Assembly: GCA_023150895.1 (NCBI GenBank)
Contig: JAKLJY010000065.1
Coordinates: forward strand, 1-42,301
Reading direction: 5' to 3'
Source of the DNA: Myxococcota bacterium
GTDB taxonomy: Bacteria; Myxococcota_A; Bradymonadia; UBA7976; UBA1532
DNA length: 42,301 nucleotides
This document shows, piece by piece, positions 7,803 through 16,128 of the stretch. The notes below the pieces were generated by a model. That model saw nothing but the letters and a program-made list of their open reading frames with translations. It did not search any database and had not been told where the DNA came from. Both the position numbers and the translations under genes were made by a program. Numbering within the stretch: position 1 is the first letter of the stretch; every line of letters starts with the position of its first letter.

Positions 7803-8909
7803 TCACCCCCCCGCCGTCGCGCCCCCGCACGAGCTCCCTGCGCCGGCGGTGCAGCCGAAACAGTGCCGGGCCGTGACGATGCGCGCGGCCTGCAGGCGCG
7901 CGGGGTCGAAGTCGGCGATGTGACCGCCGGTGGCGACGGGCAGGTCGAGCATCTGATTGAAGTCGCAGTCGTACAGGCGGCCGTCCCAGGCGACCGAGAG
8001 TGTGTTGCGACACATGAGACCGTCGATGGCGGCGGGGTTGAAGGCCGCGGTGAGGCGGGCCATGTAGGCCGCCAGGTTGTCGGTGTCTTCCAGCCACTCG
8101 AGGTAGCGGGCGATGGGCATGTTGTTCAGACAGATGAGGCGGTCGAAGTGAACGCCGTGCTCGCGCTCGAGGCCGGCCCGCCACTCGCGCTCCATCGCCA
8201 GCTGGCTGCCCGCCAGGAAGGCGCCGGCCGGGTTGGAGACGAGGGTGAGGCGGCGGCGGGGGTCGCCCTGCCCGTAACCCGCGGCGTTGAGCAGGCGCAG
8301 GGCGGCGATGGATTTCTCGAACGTGCCGTCGCCGCGCTGCGCGTCCGTGTTGCGCACGCGCCAGTGAGGCAGCGAACACACCACCTCGACGCCGCGCTCG
8401 GCGAGCCACTCGGGCATGTGTCGCATGCGCGGCAGCAGCAGCACCGTCAGGTTGCAGCGGTCGATGACCGCCCGCCCGGCCGCGACGCTCTGTTCGACGA
8501 GGTACTCGAACTGCGGGTTGAGCTCGGGGGCGCCGCCCGTGATGTCCACGGTGTGTGCGGTGGTGCGGCGCAGCGCGTCGACACAGGCCTCGGCCGTCTC
8601 GCGGCTCATCTGCTCGTCGATGCGATCCGGGCCGGCGTCGACATGGCAGTGTCGACAGGTCATGTTGCAAAGCTTGCCGACGTTGACCTGAAAGTACTCG
8701 AGGGGCAGGCGATACAGGCCCTCGCGGCCGGTCTCGGCGAGCCGGGCCTCGAAGTCGCCGTCGTCGAGGCGCAGCGCGTCGAGGCGGGCGAGCTGGGCTT
8801 CGGGGCTGGCGAGGGGCACGCGCCGCGCGCGCAGGGAGACCGACCGCTTGGGGCCGGCCTCGAGCGTCGCGAGGTCGACGAAGTCGTCGGCGGCGAACAT
8901 GCCGTTCAC
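7803..8909 (-). CDS. arsS: ArsS, arsenosugar biosynthesis radical SAM enzyme
   Basis: The 368-residue product has the radical SAM cluster motif CNMTCRHC, a GGAPELNP stretch, and the family's C-terminal Cys-rich signature HCFGCTAGAGSSCGG. ArsS acts after arsenite methylation, transferring the 5'-deoxyadenosyl group of SAM to dimethylarsinous acid on the way to arsenosugars. I chose GTG 8909, which overlaps the stop of the CMD gene as GTGA; ATG 8900 (MFAADDF) is an alternative three codons in. The much longer open frame to 9068 overlaps the CMD gene and is not real. No arsM or glycosyltransferase lies in this window. The gene is last in a five-gene unit with an ABC exporter pair. Some members of this family use selenocysteine; here all positions are Cys. 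Confidence 0.92.
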   Translation of the reverse strand: MNGMFAADDFVDLATLEAGPKRSVSLRARRVPLASPEAQLARLDALRLDDGDFEARLAETGREGLYRLPLEYFQVNVGKLCNMTCRHCHVDAGPDRIDEQMSRETAEACVDALRRTTAHTVDITGGAPELNPQFEYLVEQSVAAGRAVIDRCNLTVLLLPRMRHMPEWLAERGVEVVCSLPHWRVRNTDAQRGDGTFEKSIAALRLLNAAGYGQGDPRRRLTLVSNPAGAFLAGSQLAMEREWRAGLEREHGVHFDRLICLNNMPIARYLEWLEDTDNLAAYMARLTAAFNPAAIDGLMCRNTLSVAWDGRLYDCDFNQMLDLPVATGGHIADFDPARLQAARIVTARHCFGCTAGAGSSCGGATAGG

Positions 8910-9250
8910 ATGCCCTTCTTGTGGACGTGCTCGAGCATCTGAATGCCGTGAACGAGGCTGGCCCCGCCCCGGATGGCACACGCGACGTGGACGGCCTCGG
9001 TCATCTGTTCGAGATCGGCGCCCTTCTCGAGGGCGTCGGTGCTGTAGGCGTCGATGCAATACGGACACTGGACGGCGTGCGCGACGGCGAGGGCGATGAG
9101 CGATTTCTCGCGGGCGGTGAGTGCTCCGTCGGCGAAGACCGCCCCGTAGTAGTCGAAGAACTTGCGGGCGAGCTCGCCGTTGCCCTCCGCGATGGTGGAG
9201 AACTTCGGCAGGTGCTCGGGGGTGTAATAGGTCTCTCGGGGGGCGCTCAC
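8906..9250 (-). CDS. AhpD/carboxymuconolactone decarboxylase-family protein of the ArsS-associated type
   Basis: This 114-residue single-domain CMD protein carries AVQCPYCIDAYSTDALEKG, that is a CxxC pair with the conserved downstream residues, as in AhpD-like peroxidases. Genes of this type are regularly found next to arsS and are annotated as arsenosugar biosynthesis-associated peroxidase-like proteins, so the pairing supports both calls. Start is GTG 9250, overlapping the stop of the upstream gene by 4 bases (GTGA). Its own stop overlaps the arsS start in the same way. Its role is probably redox protection or thiol chemistry on an intermediate, which is inference from the CxxC and the context. 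Confidence 0.9.
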   Translation of the reverse strand: MSAPRETYYTPEHLPKFSTIAEGNGELARKFFDYYGAVFADGALTAREKSLIALAVAHAVQCPYCIDAYSTDALEKGADLEQMTEAVHVACAIRGGASLVHGIQMLEHVHKKGM

Positions 9251-10008
9251 AGTTCCACTTTCAGGAAAAGACCGGCGCTGTAGTTCAGGCCGGTGCGGTC
9301 GATCTCGGTACTGTCGTTCGCCCCGATGGCATCGCCGAGGGCGTCGTAGGCTTCACTCGCGGTGGGATTTTCGGCCTTCTGCGACGCGATGAGATCGCGT
9401 TTGGCCTTCGTCGTCGCGTCCGATCCGCTCACGAGGTAGTGCAGGCCGACGTCGGCCTCGGCGCCGATGAAGAGCAGGGGCAGGATGGCGTACTCGAGCG
9501 TCAGTCGCGCGCGGGTGGTCAGGGCCGTCAGCGTGCGGTTGGCCATCTCTTCGTCTTCGGCGAAGTCGCGGTACTTCGCGTCGATCTTCGCCAGGTTGTC
9601 GGCCCCGATCTGCGCCTTGACGTTGGCGGGCAGGGTGTCGACGTCGAGCCCGCTCGGGTTCGTCGGCTCGGGCAGGTAATAGACGATGGCACCGGCCAGC
9701 ACGCCGGGCGTCACGCGCACCGTCTCGCCGAAGTCCATGTCGAAGCCGAGGTTGCCGCTGAACTGATACTGATCCGGCGCGAACATGTACGCCTCGCCGA
9801 GGACGTCGATGCCGAGGAGTTCGATGCCGGCCTCGACGCCGTAACCGAACGGGCCGTCCCAGACGTCGGCGAGGTAGCCCGTGCCGCCGGTCGTCAGGGC
9901 CTTGCCGGCGGCCGAAAAGGTCAGGAGATCCGCCCGCGCGGCCACGGGGAAGGCCAGCGCGCAGGCGGCGAGAGCGGCAAGGGCGGCGGGGGAGAAGCGT
10001 CGGTTCAT
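9247..10008 (-). CDS. Exported protein of unknown function, probably outer membrane
   Basis: The product has 253 residues and starts at ATG 10008. A clear signal peptide (MNRRFSPAALAALAACALAF, then ...VAARA before DLLTF) is followed by alternating hydrophobic/polar stretches such as LGFDMDFGETVRVTPGVLAGAIVYYL and TTRARLTLEYAILPLLFIGAEADVGL. The protein ends in LNYSAGLFLKVEL. These features suggest a small beta-barrel, though a charged helical segment sits in the middle (about 125-165). I do not recognise the family. It lies 37 bp downstream of the ABC exporter pair and overlaps the CMD gene by 4 bases, so it is probably in the same transcript. A role in envelope passage of the product is inference. 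The longer open frame to 10509 overlaps the ABC gene in a different frame and was rejected. Confidence 0.8.
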   Translation of the reverse strand: MNRRFSPAALAALAACALAFPVAARADLLTFSAAGKALTTGGTGYLADVWDGPFGYGVEAGIELLGIDVLGEAYMFAPDQYQFSGNLGFDMDFGETVRVTPGVLAGAIVYYLPEPTNPSGLDVDTLPANVKAQIGADNLAKIDAKYRDFAEDEEMANRTLTALTTRARLTLEYAILPLLFIGAEADVGLHYLVSGSDATTKAKRDLIASQKAENPTASEAYDALGDAIGANDSTEIDRTGLNYSAGLFLKVEL

Positions 10009-10045
10009 GGGGTCTCCGGTGTAGATGCAGGCAGACGCCCGCACG

Positions 10046-11806
10046 TTACAGCGCGAAGCCCGTCTCGACGAGGAGCTTGTAACGGCCGTTCTGCCGCAAC
10101 AGCGACTCGTGCGTGCCCTGCTCGACGATGCGCCCGTGGTGCAGGACGACGATGCGGTCCGCCTTGGTGATCGTCGAGAGGCGATGCGCGATGACGATGA
10201 CCGTCTTCTCCTGGAAGAGGGTGTCGATGGCGAGGTCGATCTGGCGCTCGGTGAGCGAGTCGACGCTGGCCGTGGCCTCGTCGAGGATGACGAGCGGGGC
10301 GTCCCGCACGAGCGCACGTGCGAACGCGAGGAGTTGTTTCTGACCGGAGGACAGGTTGCCGCCGCGTTCACTGATGCGGGCGTCGTAGCCGCCCGGCAGG
10401 CTCTCGACGAAGGTGTCGACACAGGCGCGGCGCCCGGCGGCCTCGATGCGCGCGCGGTCGGCGAGGAGCGCGGGCTCCCAGAGCGCGATGTTCTCGGCCA
10501 CGGTGCCATCGAACAGATAGGAGTCCTGGTGGACGACGGTGACGTTGCGATGCAGATCCGTCGTGTCCAGGCCCGAGAGCTCGTGCCCGTCGAGCGTGAT
10601 GCTGCCGCGGTAGCCGTCGTACATGCGCAACAGCAGTTTGCCGAGGGTCGTCTTGCCGCTGCCCGTCGCGCCGACGATGGCGAGCACCTCGCCGGGGGCG
10701 AGCGTCAGGTCGATGCCCTTCAGGACGTCCGGGCGGTCCGGCCCGTAGGCGAAGGCGACATCGTCGAACCGCACTTCGCCCGAGAGGCGGTCGACGCGGG
10801 TGGTGCCGGGGCGGATCTCCTCGTGCGTGCCGAGCAGGTCGAAGACGCGCTCGAGCGCCGCGCTCGACCGCTGCAGGGTGGCCACGTTGCCCGAGAACTC
10901 GCGAATGGGGACGAAGATCTTGTTGAGGTAGTCGATGAAGGCCACCAGCAGGCCCACGGTGACGCCGCTCTCGGGTTCGAGCGTGCGCCCGGCCCCGTAG
11001 ACCAGCATGATGCCGATGGCCAGGGCGCTCATGCCGTCCATGATCGCGTACAGGCCGGCGTCCCACCAGTTCGAGCGGCGGTAGGCATCGGTGTATTCGA
11101 AGTTCAGCGCGCGGAAGTCGCGGCGGGCTTTCTCTTCGGCCCCGTAGAGCTGCAGGAGCGTCATGCCGTGCACGCGCTCGGCGAAGAAGCCGTTGAGCTT
11201 GCTCTGGCTCGCCCGGATGACCGTCGACCACTTGCGCAACTGGCGGCGGAAGACCTCGACGATGAACACGATGGCGGGCGCGACCGAGGCGGCGACGAGC
11301 GTCAGCTTCCAGTCGAGGAGCAGCATGGCGACGAGCGTGCCGGCGATGGTCAGGGCGTCCGTCACGAGGCTGATGGCCCCCATGGCCAGGCTCTCGTAGA
11401 CGGCGTCCACGTCGTTGGTGGTGCGGGTCAACAGCGCGCCGGTGGTGCGGGTGTCGAAGAAGCGCTGACCCTGCCGGGTGACGTGCCCGAAGATGTGCCG
11501 CCGCAGGCGCGTCAGGCCGCGCAGCCCCACGACGGAGAGGCCGTACTGGGCGATGGCCCGGGCGGTGAATCCGAGGCCCACGGCGGCCACGTAGAGGGCG
11601 GCCACGGTGCCGAGCCCGGACATGCGGCCCACCGCGATGTGCTCGTCGATGGCCTCGCGCAGCAGCAGGGGCTGCCACAGGCCGAGCAGGACGCCGATGG
11701 GGGTCAGGACGAGCACCACCCACAGCCAGGTGCGGTCGGCCCGGACGTAGGGCCAAAGCTGCTTCATGAGCGCCCAGTCCGAGGGCTTCCGTTTCGGGGC
11801 GCTCAT
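10046..11806 (-). CDS. ABC exporter half-transporter, MdlB/SmdB-like (canonical ATP site)
   Basis: The 586-residue protein has an N-terminal six-helix exporter domain (about 25-310) and a C-terminal ATPase. Walker A is GATGSGKTT at about 377, the signature is LSSGQKQ at about 481, Walker B is LVILDEATASVD near 505 with the catalytic Glu present, and the switch His is in VIAHRLS. It overlaps the upstream half-transporter by 4 bases (ATGA), so the two are made together and most likely form a heterodimer. The pair resembles E. coli MdlA/MdlB. Position upstream of the CMD and arsS genes suggests it exports the pathway product, but the substrate cannot be read from sequence. Confidence 0.92.
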   Translation of the reverse strand: MSAPKRKPSDWALMKQLWPYVRADRTWLWVVLVLTPIGVLLGLWQPLLLREAIDEHIAVGRMSGLGTVAALYVAAVGLGFTARAIAQYGLSVVGLRGLTRLRRHIFGHVTRQGQRFFDTRTTGALLTRTTNDVDAVYESLAMGAISLVTDALTIAGTLVAMLLLDWKLTLVAASVAPAIVFIVEVFRRQLRKWSTVIRASQSKLNGFFAERVHGMTLLQLYGAEEKARRDFRALNFEYTDAYRRSNWWDAGLYAIMDGMSALAIGIMLVYGAGRTLEPESGVTVGLLVAFIDYLNKIFVPIREFSGNVATLQRSSAALERVFDLLGTHEEIRPGTTRVDRLSGEVRFDDVAFAYGPDRPDVLKGIDLTLAPGEVLAIVGATGSGKTTLGKLLLRMYDGYRGSITLDGHELSGLDTTDLHRNVTVVHQDSYLFDGTVAENIALWEPALLADRARIEAAGRRACVDTFVESLPGGYDARISERGGNLSSGQKQLLAFARALVRDAPLVILDEATASVDSLTERQIDLAIDTLFQEKTVIVIAHRLSTITKADRIVVLHHGRIVEQGTHESLLRQNGRYKLLVETGFAL

Positions 11807-13644
11807 GCGGGGGCCCCCGTGGCGGCGGGCGGCGCGTCGCCCGTCTCTTCGATGGCCGCCGCCGCCTGCTGGAGCCGCCAGGCCCGCGCATAGGGCCCGT
11901 CGGCGTCGGCGAGCAGGGCCTCGTGCGTGCCGCTCGCGATCAGGCGCCCCTCCGACAGCACGAGGATGCGCTCGGCCCGGGCGAGGACGGAACAGCGGTG
12001 CGAGACGATCAAGGTCGTCGCGCGGGCGCAGCGCCGGTACGTCGCCTCGATGAGCTGCTTCTCCGTGGCGTGGTCCACCGCGCTCATCACGTCGTCGAGC
12101 AGGAGCAGGTCGAAGTCCCGATACCAGGCGCGGGCGAGCGCGGCCCGTTGGCGCTGCCCGCCGGAGAGGGTGATGCCCCGCTCGCCGACCAGCGTGTCGA
12201 GACCCTCGGGCAGGGCCTTCAGGTCGCCCGACAGGGCGGCGTCGGCCACCGCGGCGTCGAGGCGGGCGGCATCCGGCGTGGCGGCCGTCTCGGCGAGCGC
12301 GATGTTCTCGCGCAGGCTCATCGAGAAGAGAAAGGCCTCCTGCGGGACGTAGGCCACGTGCCGGCGCCAGTCGCGGACGCCCGTCCGGACGAGGTCGACC
12401 GCGGCGGCGGGGCCGGCCTCACCGTAGATGCGCACGGCGCCGGGGGGGGCGTCCTGCACGCGGGCGAGCAGGCCGAGCAGGGTGCTCTTGCCCGCGCCGG
12501 TCAGGCCGAAGAGGCCGACCGTCTCGCCGGGGGCGATCTCGAACGAGAGGTCGTCGAGGATCTTCTTTTCGGGGGCGGCCGGGTACGCGAAGGTCAGCCC
12601 CTCGACGCGCAGACCGTAGCCCCGCGGCGCGGGCGGGGGGACGTCGGCCGAGACGACCTCGCGCTCGAGCGGCGCCGTCGCGACCTCGTGCACCCGGGCG
12701 AGCGACAGATACCCCCGTTGCACGGCGTTGATCATCCAGCCGAACGTCGTCAGGCCGGAGACGAGCAGGTTGACGTAGACCGTGAACGCCGCGAGCTCAC
12801 CCAGCGACAGGTCGCCCGCTTCGACCCGCAGGCCGCCCACATAGAGCACGATGACGATGCACAGATTGCCCACGAGGGACACGACCGGCAGGCTCCACGA
12901 CCGATGCCGCGCCACGTCCGTCGCCAGGCGTTCGAGCTGCGCGTTGGTCGCCTCGAACCGCCGCTCGGCCCCCGGAACCGCGTCGAAGGCGTTGAGCACC
13001 CCGATGCCGTTGTAGGTTTCGAGGATTGTATTGCTCAGTGCGGCCACTTCGTTGTTGAACGCGATCGTCAACGAGAACATGCGGGCCACGGCCACGCGCA
13101 GAATCAACGAGGCCGCCACCAACGGGCCCACGCACCACAAGGTCAGCGTCCAGTCCGCCAGGATCATCTGCCCCAGCGTCAGGATGAGCATCATCACGAC
13201 GTTGAAGATCTGCAGCGTCCCGAAACCGACGAGCGCGCGCACCCAGTTCGTGTCGTTGGTGCCGCGGCTGACGATCTCGCCGGGCCGCATGCGGTCGTAG
13301 AAGCTGCGCGGCAGGGCGAGCAGGTGGTCGAACAGCGCGTTCTTCAGGCGCAGTTCGACGGTGCGGCCGGGGTTGAAGAAGAGCGTGCGGCTCAGCGTGC
13401 GCACCCCCACGATGCCCACGCCGGCGGCGACGATGGCCAGCGCCCAGCGGACGGCGGTGTCCGCGTGCGCGCGATCCGTCGCCTCGGTGAGGGCGTCGAC
13501 GGCGTGCTGTACGAATTGCGGGATGCCGACCGCCAGGGCGTTGGTGGCCAGCAGGAAGAGCACGCCCAGACCGAACTGGAGCGCGTGGCGGCGGACGAAG
13601 TCCTGCCAGAACCAGCGGAGAAGGGCAGACGCGGTGACGGGCAC
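11803..13644 (-). CDS. ABC exporter half-transporter, MdlA/SmdA-like (degenerate catalytic Glu)
   Basis: This 613-residue exporter half-molecule has a membrane domain at about 15-320 and a C-terminal ATPase. Walker A is GLTGAGKST at about 376 and the signature LSGGQRQR at about 491. Walker B is LLLLDDVMSAVD near 513, so the residue after the Walker B Asp is Asp rather than Glu. Heterodimeric exporters such as TM287/288, and MdlA itself, show this asymmetry, with one ATP site weakened. It is the first gene of the five-gene unit ending in arsS. A 77-bp region separates it from the divergent RlmK-like gene and should hold the promoter. Confidence 0.92.
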   Translation of the reverse strand: MPVTASALLRWFWQDFVRRHALQFGLGVLFLLATNALAVGIPQFVQHAVDALTEATDRAHADTAVRWALAIVAAGVGIVGVRTLSRTLFFNPGRTVELRLKNALFDHLLALPRSFYDRMRPGEIVSRGTNDTNWVRALVGFGTLQIFNVVMMLILTLGQMILADWTLTLWCVGPLVAASLILRVAVARMFSLTIAFNNEVAALSNTILETYNGIGVLNAFDAVPGAERRFEATNAQLERLATDVARHRSWSLPVVSLVGNLCIVIVLYVGGLRVEAGDLSLGELAAFTVYVNLLVSGLTTFGWMINAVQRGYLSLARVHEVATAPLEREVVSADVPPPAPRGYGLRVEGLTFAYPAAPEKKILDDLSFEIAPGETVGLFGLTGAGKSTLLGLLARVQDAPPGAVRIYGEAGPAAAVDLVRTGVRDWRRHVAYVPQEAFLFSMSLRENIALAETAATPDAARLDAAVADAALSGDLKALPEGLDTLVGERGITLSGGQRQRAALARAWYRDFDLLLLDDVMSAVDHATEKQLIEATYRRCARATTLIVSHRCSVLARAERILVLSEGRLIASGTHEALLADADGPYARAWRLQQAAAAIEETGDAPPAATGAPA

Positions 13645-13721
13645 GGCCGCGCACGCTATGCAAATCGGTCGGGCGACGCAATGATTGAACTCGACGCGCG
13701 CATCGGGTCGAATCCGCGGTC

Positions 13722-14750
13722 ATGGGAGAGACCCGCGATCCGACCGACCCGCCGACCGACCCGCCGGCCAATGCCCGCGCCGGCACCGACGACTTCGCCG
13801 CCGCCGCGACGATGTTCGAGAATCGCGTGCGCAAGAACGCGGCCCATCGGCAGAAGTGGGCACGTCGGCACGGCATCACCTGCTATCGGCTGTACGAGCG
13901 CGACATCCCGGAGATTCCCCTGGTGGTCGACTGGTACGAGGGGCGTCTGCACGTCGCCGAGCGCGCCCGCCCGAACATCGATGCGCTCTCGCCGGAGGCG
14001 CACGCCGCCTGGCTCGCCGCCATGGTGCGGGCCCTTGTGCGGGCCCTCGGCGTCGAGGAGGGCGGGGTCCACGTCAAACGCCGCGAGCGTCAGAAGGGCA
14101 CGGCGCAATACACGCCGTTCGCCCGTACCGGTGAGCGCTTCGTCGTCCACGAGGGCCGAGCCGCGTTCTGGGTCAACCTGCGCGACTACCTCGACACGGG
14201 CCTCTTCCTCGACCACCGGCCCTTGCGGCAGCGCGTCGGCGCCGAAGCGGCGGAAAAGCGCGTCCTCAACCTCTTCTGTTATACCGGGGCGTTCACGGTG
14301 CACGCCGGCCTCGGGGGGGCGCGGCAGAGCACGAGCGTCGACCTCAGCCAGACCTACATCGACTGGGCGCGCGACAACCTCGCGCTCAACGGACTCGACC
14401 CCAGAGTGCACCGCCTCGTACGCGCCGACGTCACCCGCTGGCTGGACGATCCCGTCGTGCAGGCCGACCGCTACGATCTCGTCGTCCTCGATCCGCCGAC
14501 GTTCTCGAACAGCGCGCGCATGGAGGGCGTCTTCGACGTGCAGCGCGACCACGGCGCCATGCTCACCCGGCTCGCGGGCATGCTCGCCCCCGGGGGCGTG
14601 GTGTACTTCTCGACGAACTACCAGCGGTTCCGGCTCGAGTCCGAAGCGCTCGGCGGCCTCGTGGCCGAGGACCTCACGGAGAAGTCCATCCCCGAGGACT
14701 TTCGCGACCGCAGCATTCATCAGGCCTGGCGGCTGACTCGCCCGGCCTGA
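13722..14750 (+). CDS. rlmK: RlmK-type 23S rRNA methyltransferase (stand-alone C-terminal half of RlmKL)
   Basis: The 342-residue product matches the C-terminal domain of E. coli RlmKL, which makes m7G2069 in 23S rRNA. Residues about 30-180 are the N-terminal part of that domain, with MFENRVRKN, DIPEIPLVVDWYEGRLHV and YLDTGLFLDHRP. The SAM-binding core follows with NLFCYTGAFTVHAG, then DLVVLDPPTFSNS as the catalytic loop. There is no THUMP/RlmL half, so the two activities are split in this organism or RlmL is elsewhere. The first 25 residues are Pro/Asp-rich and probably disordered. The gene is divergent from the ABC operon and converges on the REC-HDOD gene, with 18 bp between their ends. 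Confidence 0.88.
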   Translation: MGETRDPTDPPTDPPANARAGTDDFAAAATMFENRVRKNAAHRQKWARRHGITCYRLYERDIPEIPLVVDWYEGRLHVAERARPNIDALSPEAHAAWLAAMVRALVRALGVEEGGVHVKRRERQKGTAQYTPFARTGERFVVHEGRAAFWVNLRDYLDTGLFLDHRPLRQRVGAEAAEKRVLNLFCYTGAFTVHAGLGGARQSTSVDLSQTYIDWARDNLALNGLDPRVHRLVRADVTRWLDDPVVQADRYDLVVLDPPTFSNSARMEGVFDVQRDHGAMLTRLAGMLAPGGVVYFSTNYQRFRLESEALGGLVAEDLTEKSIPEDFRDRSIHQAWRLTRPA

Positions 14751-14768
14751 CTCGGGCGCCGGGTCGTC

Positions 14769-16064
14769 TCAGCCGATCATCGGCGCGATGTCCGCGGCGA
14801 TCTCGAGCACGCGGTTCGCGAAGTGCGGGCGGCGCGCTTCGGGGATGCCGAGCGCGTCGAAGCTGACGTCGACGTCCGGGCCCGGCAGTGTATCGTTGTA
14901 GAGGCCCTGTCCGCGCTCCGAGACGAGGCGGTCGGCGAGGTTGCACAGGTGCAACACGGCCCGCGTGCGCGCGTCGATCTCCGGCGCGTCGTACGCCGAC
15001 TCGTGGTGGCGTCGGGCGACCTGCTCGAACAGCGGGCCCATCTCCCACTTCTTCAGGAGGGCCGCTCCGAACGCCGGGTGCATCTCGCGCAGGCCGCCGA
15101 GGACCTCCTCCATCGAGACGACGAGCTCGCGCTGCTTCTGACAGATCTCGCCCATGATGCGCAGCAGGAACTGTTCGCCCGCGTTGTGCATCAGGCAGAC
15201 CATGAAGACCTGCTCCGGATCCGGGTCCCGCACCTCGCCGGCGAGCTCACGGGCGAGCGTCGCCGTGAGGATGTGCGCCGACCACATGCGCTGGAAGACC
15301 TTGCGGAAGGCCGGGAGCTTGAACGCGAAGAGGCCCCGCAAGGCGGCCGCCTGGGCGATGCCTGCGATGCTGCGGTTGCCGAGGCGCGCCACGGCCGAGC
15401 GGAGGTCCTGAATGCGGCCCCGGCCGCCGTAGGCCGCCGTATTGGCCGTCGCCACGACCTGCGCCGCGATGGCGGGGTCCTTTTCGAGGACCCGCAGGAC
15501 CTCGCCGGGCGAGACGTCGAGGTTCGAGAGCGTGCGCCGCAGCTCCTCGAGCACCTGCGGGATCTCGGGCAGCGCAATGGAGCCGTCGTGGACCCGTCGG
15601 GCGATCTCCGCCACGAAGGTGCGCGGGGCCGGGGCCGGTGTCGGGGTGCCCGCCCCCGCCATGCCCGGTCGCGGCAGCGACCGTCGCGCCTCGCGCGCCA
15701 CCCGTTTGATGGCCTCCGTCACGGCCGGGAGCGTGACCGGTTTGTCGATCCAGTCGACGACGCGGCTGCGGATGGCGAACACGAACTCCGGCTTGCTCCC
15801 CCCCGAGGCGCAGATGACCACCGGCAGGTCGGGGTACTGATCCCGGACCGCCGTCAGGACGCGGGCGCCCCCGAGCTCGGCGCTGCCGAGATCGATGAAC
15901 ATCGCGTCGATGCGGCGGTCCTTGTTCTCCAGGTGGGCAAGGACCTCGGTGACCGTGCGGCCGACGGCGGCATCGAGGCCGAGGCCGTCGAGGAGTCGCG
16001 TCAGATGGCTCGTAGCGGCGGTGTCGGCGTCGGCGATGAGGAGGGTTCTGCGGCTCACGGTCAC
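14769..16064 (-). CDS. Response regulator with HDOD output domain
   Basis: The 431-residue protein has a REC domain at 5-125 with Asp58 as phosphoacceptor (MFIDLG), Ser87 and Lys108 (IDKPV). One of the two metal-binding acids at the start is Ala (LLIADAD), so Mg binding may be weaker. After a Pro/Ala linker (about 130-145) an HDOD domain runs from about 150 to 345, with LPEIPQVLEELRR, DPAIAAQVVATANTAAYGG and VARLGNRSIAGIAQAAALRG. HDOD proteins lack the metal-binding HD pair of true phosphodiesterases; the matching place here reads CLMHNAGEQ. They usually act as regulators of signalling or motility. The partner kinase is not in the window. Confidence 0.92.
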   Translation of the reverse strand: MTVSRRTLLIADADTAATSHLTRLLDGLGLDAAVGRTVTEVLAHLENKDRRIDAMFIDLGSAELGGARVLTAVRDQYPDLPVVICASGGSKPEFVFAIRSRVVDWIDKPVTLPAVTEAIKRVAREARRSLPRPGMAGAGTPTPAPAPRTFVAEIARRVHDGSIALPEIPQVLEELRRTLSNLDVSPGEVLRVLEKDPAIAAQVVATANTAAYGGRGRIQDLRSAVARLGNRSIAGIAQAAALRGLFAFKLPAFRKVFQRMWSAHILTATLARELAGEVRDPDPEQVFMVCLMHNAGEQFLLRIMGEICQKQRELVVSMEEVLGGLREMHPAFGAALLKKWEMGPLFEQVARRHHESAYDAPEIDARTRAVLHLCNLADRLVSERGQGLYNDTLPGPDVDVSFDALGIPEARRPHFANRVLEIAADIAPMIG

Positions 16065-16128
16065 AAACCTGCGCGGAGGGGATGAACCCGATAACTATGT
16101 GAGAATCTGGGGCTGGGGCTGGCGGGTA

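Noticed and set aside
14771-14783. Perfect hairpin GCCGAT-C-ATCGGC at the end of the REC-HDOD gene as a terminator
   Set aside because: It lies inside the last codons, has no T-run and a one-base loop; probably coincidence in GC-rich coding sequence.
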